Source of the DNA: a virus
DNA: 40,417 bases
Virus record (IMG/VR): IMGVR_UViG_3300045972_000809
Coordinates: 1-40,417 of that record
Reading direction: 5' to 3' (one strand)
Shown in pieces: positions 37,352 to 40,417 of this stretch (position 1 is the first letter of the stretch; every line of letters starts with the position of its first letter). A program made the translations under genes and the position numbers. The notes beneath the pieces are model-generated. The model saw only the letters and a list, made by a program, of their open reading frames with translations, searched no databases and was not told where the DNA came from.

Positions 37352-37585
37352 TCTAATAAATACAGGTTCATCTACAGTATGTATATCAAATTCTTTTTTA
37401 CATGTGCCACATGCTAAATGCAGTATTTTATGGTAAGGAACAGCCCTGCTATAGCCCCATTTAAAAATTACCCAGTGTAGCCATTTGTTTATTTTCTTAT
37501 CTACTTGTAACCTTTCGCCACAATGTGGGCATGTTAGTACCGGTTCAACAAGGGTTGTAAATGATGTTACTTTTGTATTGCACAT
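37349..37585 (-). CDS. Small zinc-ribbon protein between MuA and MuB genes
   Basis: This 78-residue protein has a CPHC (19-22) and CGTC (59-62) pair that should hold one zinc. The middle has Trp/Leu-rich segments (NKWLHWVIFKWGYSR). It sits between transposase and ATPase, where Mu has no gene. It is flanked by perfect 22-bp direct repeats that contain the intercistronic leader. This suggests insertion of a cassette by recombination or duplication. Function unknown. Confidence 0.65.
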   Translation of the reverse strand: MCNTKVTSFTTLVEPVLTCPHCGERLQVDKKINKWLHWVIFKWGYSRAVPYHKILHLACGTCKKEFDIHTVDEPVFIR

Positions 37586-37590
37586 AAAAT

Positions 37591-37612
37591 TTATTTTTAA
37601 GGTTTAGGTTTA
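37591..37612 (-). repeat. Direct repeat, copy 2 (leader of zinc-ribbon gene)
   Basis: This copy of the 22-bp element starts at the TAA stop of the transposase gene (37610-37612) and ends 5 bp before the zinc-ribbon ATG. The two copies flank the zinc-ribbon gene, 261 bp apart. Confidence 0.85.
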
Positions 37613-39568
37613 CATTTTATCAATCGGGCTGCTTAGCCTTTTTTGTGGTGGTGCCTGTTGTATCTGCTCCATTTCGTTTTGCTGGTAGCTTAATTCTGCT
37701 GCCTGCCTATCGCCTTTTAAAACAAAACCAGCAGTAAGCAAAGCGTTAATATCTACACCGGCATTTTGTATGGTATCAAAACGCTCATCTTGTTTTTTTA
37801 CAACAAAATCTACATGCCTTTGCTTGCCATCTAAGTGCGCATTAAGCCTGGCACGATCACCATCCTGCTGATCTGCTAAAGCACGTGGTTGATAAGTTGG
37901 AGCAGTAGCCAAAAAGCGCAGCCTGTTAAAATCAGTAATAAGCACTCTGCTAAGATCATAAGGATCATAAATCGTATTAACCCTGCATCCTTTGTGCTCG
38001 AAATAGTATTCATCAGCGATATCATAATTGTATCTTTTATTGTTAATTGAAATATCTAAACCACGATCTGTGATGGTGTTTAATTCGTTGCGTACTGTAC
38101 CCAGCTTTAGCAAAAATTCCATATCGCTAATCGGTTTTAATTTATCAGCAGGCATATTTTTAAATGCTGCTAACCAGGCTGCTTGTTTGCTGATGCCTTT
38201 AGCATCAGGCATAAGGCGCAGGCGTTCAAAGTGTGCTTCAATATGCTGTGGTGCCTCTTGTACAGTAGGATAATTTGATGCATTTAGTTTTAGTACCTCT
38301 TTGTTTACACCTTCATTTATGGATGTAATATTATTACCTGTGTAATTGTTGGTGCCAAACTTCATACTGCGTTTCCAGTGGGTGCTGCCAAAAAATTGCT
38401 CTAAATATCCACGGCGTTTACTGCCTACCGGTGTTTTAAAATAATTCCCCAGGCCTTGGTAAAAAGGTTCCAGCTGTCCGATAGCATAGCGGTCTGTTTT
38501 AACCTCATGTGGCAGGTACCACGAACCGGTTAACTCCTTAATGTGATACATGGCATTTAGGTAGGCTTCTTTAACTGTATCTGGTGTAAGTACCTGTGAA
38601 AATGCATATCCTAAAACGTAATCATTAAAACTATCTATAACAACGATGGCCTTAAACTTATGGTAGAATTTATGAGCGGTTTTATCTTCCCAATCCACAA
38701 AAAAGAAGTCTAAATGATTATCATCACTTTCAACCAGGTACAGTGGTGCAGATGGCCTAAAGCCTTTCACTGATTTACTAAACTTATTATAATAAGCCTC
38801 TCTACCTTCACGCTGCATTACCAGTATTGCATTGTTTTTGCGTCTGTAATTACCTACTGTAGCCTCTGTAATTGTTTTGCGGTCGTTACGCATAGCCCAC
38901 GCATTATATTGCAGGCATACCCATGCATCATCGTGCTGGTTTGGGTTGGCAATCATTTCAAATAGTATGCTTTCACTTAACTCATCATCAACCTTTACAC
39001 CATTGGTATTGCCAAACCTCCAATCAATAAGGCAGGCATAACCGGTGTCCTGGTATTCTTTCATTTTTTCACGCAGGCGCTTGTAAGAAGATGGCAACTC
39101 TATTTTATCAGCCTCAATAATGGCTTTTACATTTTCATAAAATGCAGCAAGGCTTAAGTTTAATTCTTTCTTTATGTACTTCTTATCCTCATTGCATTTT
39201 ATAATCATGTTGAGCCAGCTGGCAGCAGTAACATAGTTTTTGATGTGATCCAAAGGCAGGCTTTTGTTGCCATCAAATTTGTAGTGCGTATAAAAAGTTT
39301 CAGCCTTTGCATCTGTAACCACCAGCTTTTTAATTGGTGCCTTTGCAATGTATTCGTAAGGGTTACCAAAGTGCGCAGTCAGTTTTTCTTTATCCTTTGG
39401 CCTTAGTTCTGAAAACTTAACTAAAGGCCTGCGCTTATCTGCTGGGTTCTCAATCATCATCCAGAATTCACCATTTCGAAAATTATTTTTCTTAATAGTA
39501 TCTTCTTTCCAGCCAGCCAAAAGAAAATCTGAAAATTCGATGTACAATATTTTATCTACTATTTTCAA
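37610..39568 (-). CDS. MuA-like DDE transposase
   Basis: The 652-residue enzyme cuts and joins the phage ends. The catalytic RNase H-like region carries SDDNHLDFFFV (Asp283 by analogy with MuA Asp269), KTDRY (Asp359) and RRGYLEQFFG (Glu390). N-terminal DNA-binding helical domains precede it (about 1-260), and a basic, Gln-rich C-terminus (about 550-652) should contact the ATPase. The proposed start is a TTG at 39568; no in-frame ATG lies upstream before a stop. Alignment with MuA residues is by pattern. It is the first large gene of the early operon. Confidence 0.9.
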   Translation of the reverse strand: MKIVDKILYIEFSDFLLAGWKEDTIKKNNFRNGEFWMMIENPADKRRPLVKFSELRPKDKEKLTAHFGNPYEYIAKAPIKKLVVTDAKAETFYTHYKFDGNKSLPLDHIKNYVTAASWLNMIIKCNEDKKYIKKELNLSLAAFYENVKAIIEADKIELPSSYKRLREKMKEYQDTGYACLIDWRFGNTNGVKVDDELSESILFEMIANPNQHDDAWVCLQYNAWAMRNDRKTITEATVGNYRRKNNAILVMQREGREAYYNKFSKSVKGFRPSAPLYLVESDDNHLDFFFVDWEDKTAHKFYHKFKAIVVIDSFNDYVLGYAFSQVLTPDTVKEAYLNAMYHIKELTGSWYLPHEVKTDRYAIGQLEPFYQGLGNYFKTPVGSKRRGYLEQFFGSTHWKRSMKFGTNNYTGNNITSINEGVNKEVLKLNASNYPTVQEAPQHIEAHFERLRLMPDAKGISKQAAWLAAFKNMPADKLKPISDMEFLLKLGTVRNELNTITDRGLDISINNKRYNYDIADEYYFEHKGCRVNTIYDPYDLSRVLITDFNRLRFLATAPTYQPRALADQQDGDRARLNAHLDGKQRHVDFVVKKQDERFDTIQNAGVDINALLTAGFVLKGDRQAAELSYQQNEMEQIQQAPPQKRLSSPIDKM

Positions 39569-39572
39569 TATG

Positions 39573-39580
39573 TATATTTG
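39573..39580 (+). promoter_or_regulatory. -7 box on the plus strand between transposase start and a plus-strand gene
   Basis: TATATTTG matches the Bacteroidota -7 consensus TAnnTTTG exactly, 3 bp before the ATG at 39584. A transcript from it would begin at or near the ATG (leaderless). The -33 region is weak. Confidence 0.5.
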
Positions 39581-39583
39581 GGT

Positions 39584-39883
39584 ATGTATAGAGTTATTTA
39601 TAAAATAGATGTTACCGGTTTAATCCTGGATGAATCTCAATATTTGCTAACCTTAAAAAGGGTAGAGCGTTTAATTTGCTCATTGCCCGATTATATTTTA
39701 GAAGAGGAAAAGTGTATTGGTATAAATATTCCTGCTTATGATCCGGATGGTGATTACATCTTAACCTTTACACTAATTTTTCGAGACTCTGGATTTCTTG
39801 AAGAAGGCCTGAAATTTCTGACTGCCTATTGTATTCTAAATTATATTGAGCCAGATCAAGCGCCAATAATCTCAACCTTCTAA
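39584..39883 (+). CDS. Plus-strand small gene antisense to the early operon
   Basis: The frame from ATG 39584 encodes 99 residues: YRVIYKIDVTGLILDESQYL, then EEKCIGINIPAYDPDGDYIL and a C-terminal 'DSGFLEEGLKFLTAYCILNY'. Composition is that of a real folded protein, and a perfect -7 box lies just before it. It is divergent from the transposase gene (15 bp between starts) and overlaps the 3' half of a minus-strand gene (39768-39959). If expressed, it would produce RNA antisense to the early transcript. I see no other gene in the 200-bp gap on the minus strand. The function is unknown. Confidence 0.45.
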   Translation: MYRVIYKIDVTGLILDESQYLLTLKRVERLICSLPDYILEEEKCIGINIPAYDPDGDYILTFTLIFRDSGFLEEGLKFLTAYCILNYIEPDQAPIISTF

Positions 39884-39959
39884 GTTTTGCAATCGGCTTC
39901 TGGCTGGCAATTCTGTTTGCCTCTATGAAATCTGCCTTACTAAAATTTGGATCACTCAT
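39768..39959 (-). CDS. Small helical early protein
   Basis: A 63-residue helical protein (MSDPNFSKADFIEANRIASQ, then KLRRLRLLALDLAQYNLEYNRQ) with an amphipathic, leucine-rich middle. It starts 6 bp after the HTH gene's stop, as expected in an early operon. No family recognised. Its 3' part overlaps a plus-strand gene, so one or both may be expressed at low level. Confidence 0.55.
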   Translation of the reverse strand: MSDPNFSKADFIEANRIASQKPIAKLRRLRLLALDLAQYNLEYNRQSEISGLLQEIQSLEKLV

Positions 39960-39965
39960 ATTTTT

Positions 39966-40169
39966 TTAATTAAATGGTACAAGTTTTTTAACCTCTGCTA
40001 ACAATGCGTTATCCCGTTCCTGCAAATCCATGTAGGTTGAAAAAACCTCTTCATTTTCTCGGTCGCCTCGGATTATTTTGTAGATAGCATCCTTAGTTAA
40101 GCCTGTTATTTCCATTATTCTTTTCACTCTGTATGCAGTTTCCGCATCTCTTTTATTTGGTTTCTCCAT
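39966..40169 (-). CDS. Ner/Cro-like small HTH regulator
   Basis: The 67-residue protein is a compact helix-turn-helix: YRVKRIMEITGLTKDAIYKI (13-32) and then DRENEEVFSTYMDLQERD. It is the first early gene, divergent from the repressor and next to the operator, as Ner is in Mu. Such proteins damp early and repressor transcription after induction. Length is typical for Ner. The match is by pattern and position. Confidence 0.7.
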   Translation of the reverse strand: MEKPNKRDAETAYRVKRIMEITGLTKDAIYKIIRGDRENEEVFSTYMDLQERDNALLAEVKKLVPFN

Positions 40170-40206
40170 TTTTTTTATCTTACTTTTATTGTATTCTTAT
40201 GGAATA

Positions 40207-40237
40207 CAAAGGTTGTCTAATTTTTAGACAATTGCAA
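40207..40237 (-). promoter_or_regulatory. Early promoter with repressor operator dyad
   Basis: On the minus strand TTG (40235-40237), a 20-bp spacer and AACCTTTG (40207-40214, one base off TAnnTTTG) form a plausible promoter. The perfect dyad TTGTCTA-ATTTT-TAGACAA (40213-40231) covers the spacer, and a half site GTCTAATTT recurs at 40248. A repressor bound here would block the early operon. Confidence 0.6.
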
Positions 40238-40276
40238 GTATTTAATAGTCTAATTTATCAACAGTATGTTAATAAG

Positions 40277-40417
40277 ATGATATTTTTTTCAGAAAATGCA
40301 AAATACTTAAGGTTGAATGCTGGACTTTCACAGGCTGAAATAGCCGCTAGTATTGGTATTAGTAGAACTACATGGGTAGGTTATGAGAGCGGACTTTCAC
40401 AGCCAAATATTTCAGGC
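40277..40417 (+). CDS. Phage repressor, XRE-family HTH (5' part, cut by window end)
   Basis: The frame runs from ATG 40277 to the window end: 47 residues of an XRE/Cro-CI helix-turn-helix, LRLNAGLSQAEIAASIGISR (12-31), then TTWVGYESGLSQPN. It is divergent from the Ner-like gene across the operator. Its reading direction toward the phage left end fits the Mu c gene. The C-terminal part is missing, so repressor type (serine-cleaving or not) cannot be told. Confidence 0.8.
   Translation, partial: MIFFSENAKYLRLNAGLSQAEIAASIGISRTTWVGYESGLSQPNISG

Larger units (their letters stand above)
3030..40417. mobile_element. Mu-like transposable prophage (right end in window, left end beyond it)
   Basis: The region carries a full Mu-type set: repressor, Ner-like regulator, DDE transposase, MuB-type ATPase, a gp28-type terminase, a DUF935 portal, a MuF protein, gpG, a protease/scaffold, and contractile-tail and baseplate genes. 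The repressor lies at the right edge and the fibres at the left, so the phage map is inverted relative to window numbering. The low-coordinate boundary is inferred at about 3024-3040 from the truncated ATPase and the paired repeats. I could not identify a TG/CA terminus or a 5-bp target duplication, because the other end is not in the window. No broken phage gene was seen, so the element looks intact. Confidence 0.9.

Overview
The window is almost entirely one Mu-like transposable prophage in a chromosome of the phylum Bacteroidota, probably near the Chitinophagaceae. I base the host on the low GC, start regions that are AT-rich and lack clear Shine-Dalgarno sites, -7 boxes of the form TAnnTTTG, and tail-fibre modules of the 'TKGF.PPRMT..QR' kind common in that phylum. 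This assignment is by recognition, not by a search.

Bases 1 to about 3030 are host DNA and look like a defence island. It holds hsdM of a type I restriction-modification system, an HNH nuclease resembling PtuB of Septu, and the C-terminal part of its ATPase partner (PtuA-like). The ATPase has lost its N-terminal half, including Walker A, where the prophage begins. Two copies of CAAACGTCCTA spaced exactly 22 bp apart (3041 and 3063) mark the phage right end, like the R1/R2 transposase sites of Mu. The other end lies beyond base 40417.

The prophage is inverted relative to the usual Mu map. From right to left it carries a repressor start (+ strand), an operator, a Ner-like regulator, the MuA-type DDE transposase, a MuB-type ATPase and a long minus-strand early operon (about 39.6 to 29.8 kb). 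That operon includes a DnaA domain IV-like protein, a DUF3164 protein, a RecA-like ATPase, two deoxyribosyltransferase-like proteins, two zinc ribbons and two exported proteins, and it ends at a terminator near 29.73 kb. A small HTH gene follows, in the position of the Mor/C activators. The late genes form two operons diverging from a palindromic control region at 22.6-22.8 kb. The plus-strand operon encodes terminase, lysozyme, a gp36-like protein, portal, a MuF protein with a toxin-like tail, gpG and a gp37-like protein. The minus-strand operon encodes protease/scaffold, capsid, two holin-like proteins, a spanin, sheath, tube, a frameshifted tail chaperone, tape measure, baseplate and fibres. 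The contractile-tail set makes this a myovirus.

The points I would look at first are: the MuF protein with a C-terminal BECR-nuclease-like domain and no evident immunity gene; the insertion into a Septu ATPase gene; three tail-fibre-region proteins with Sec signal peptides; a predicted single-protein spanin next to two small membrane proteins; a -1 frameshift in the tail chaperone; a stand-alone DnaA domain IV; and a plus-strand gene running against the early operon behind a perfect -7 box. No tRNA, rRNA or CRISPR array was seen.
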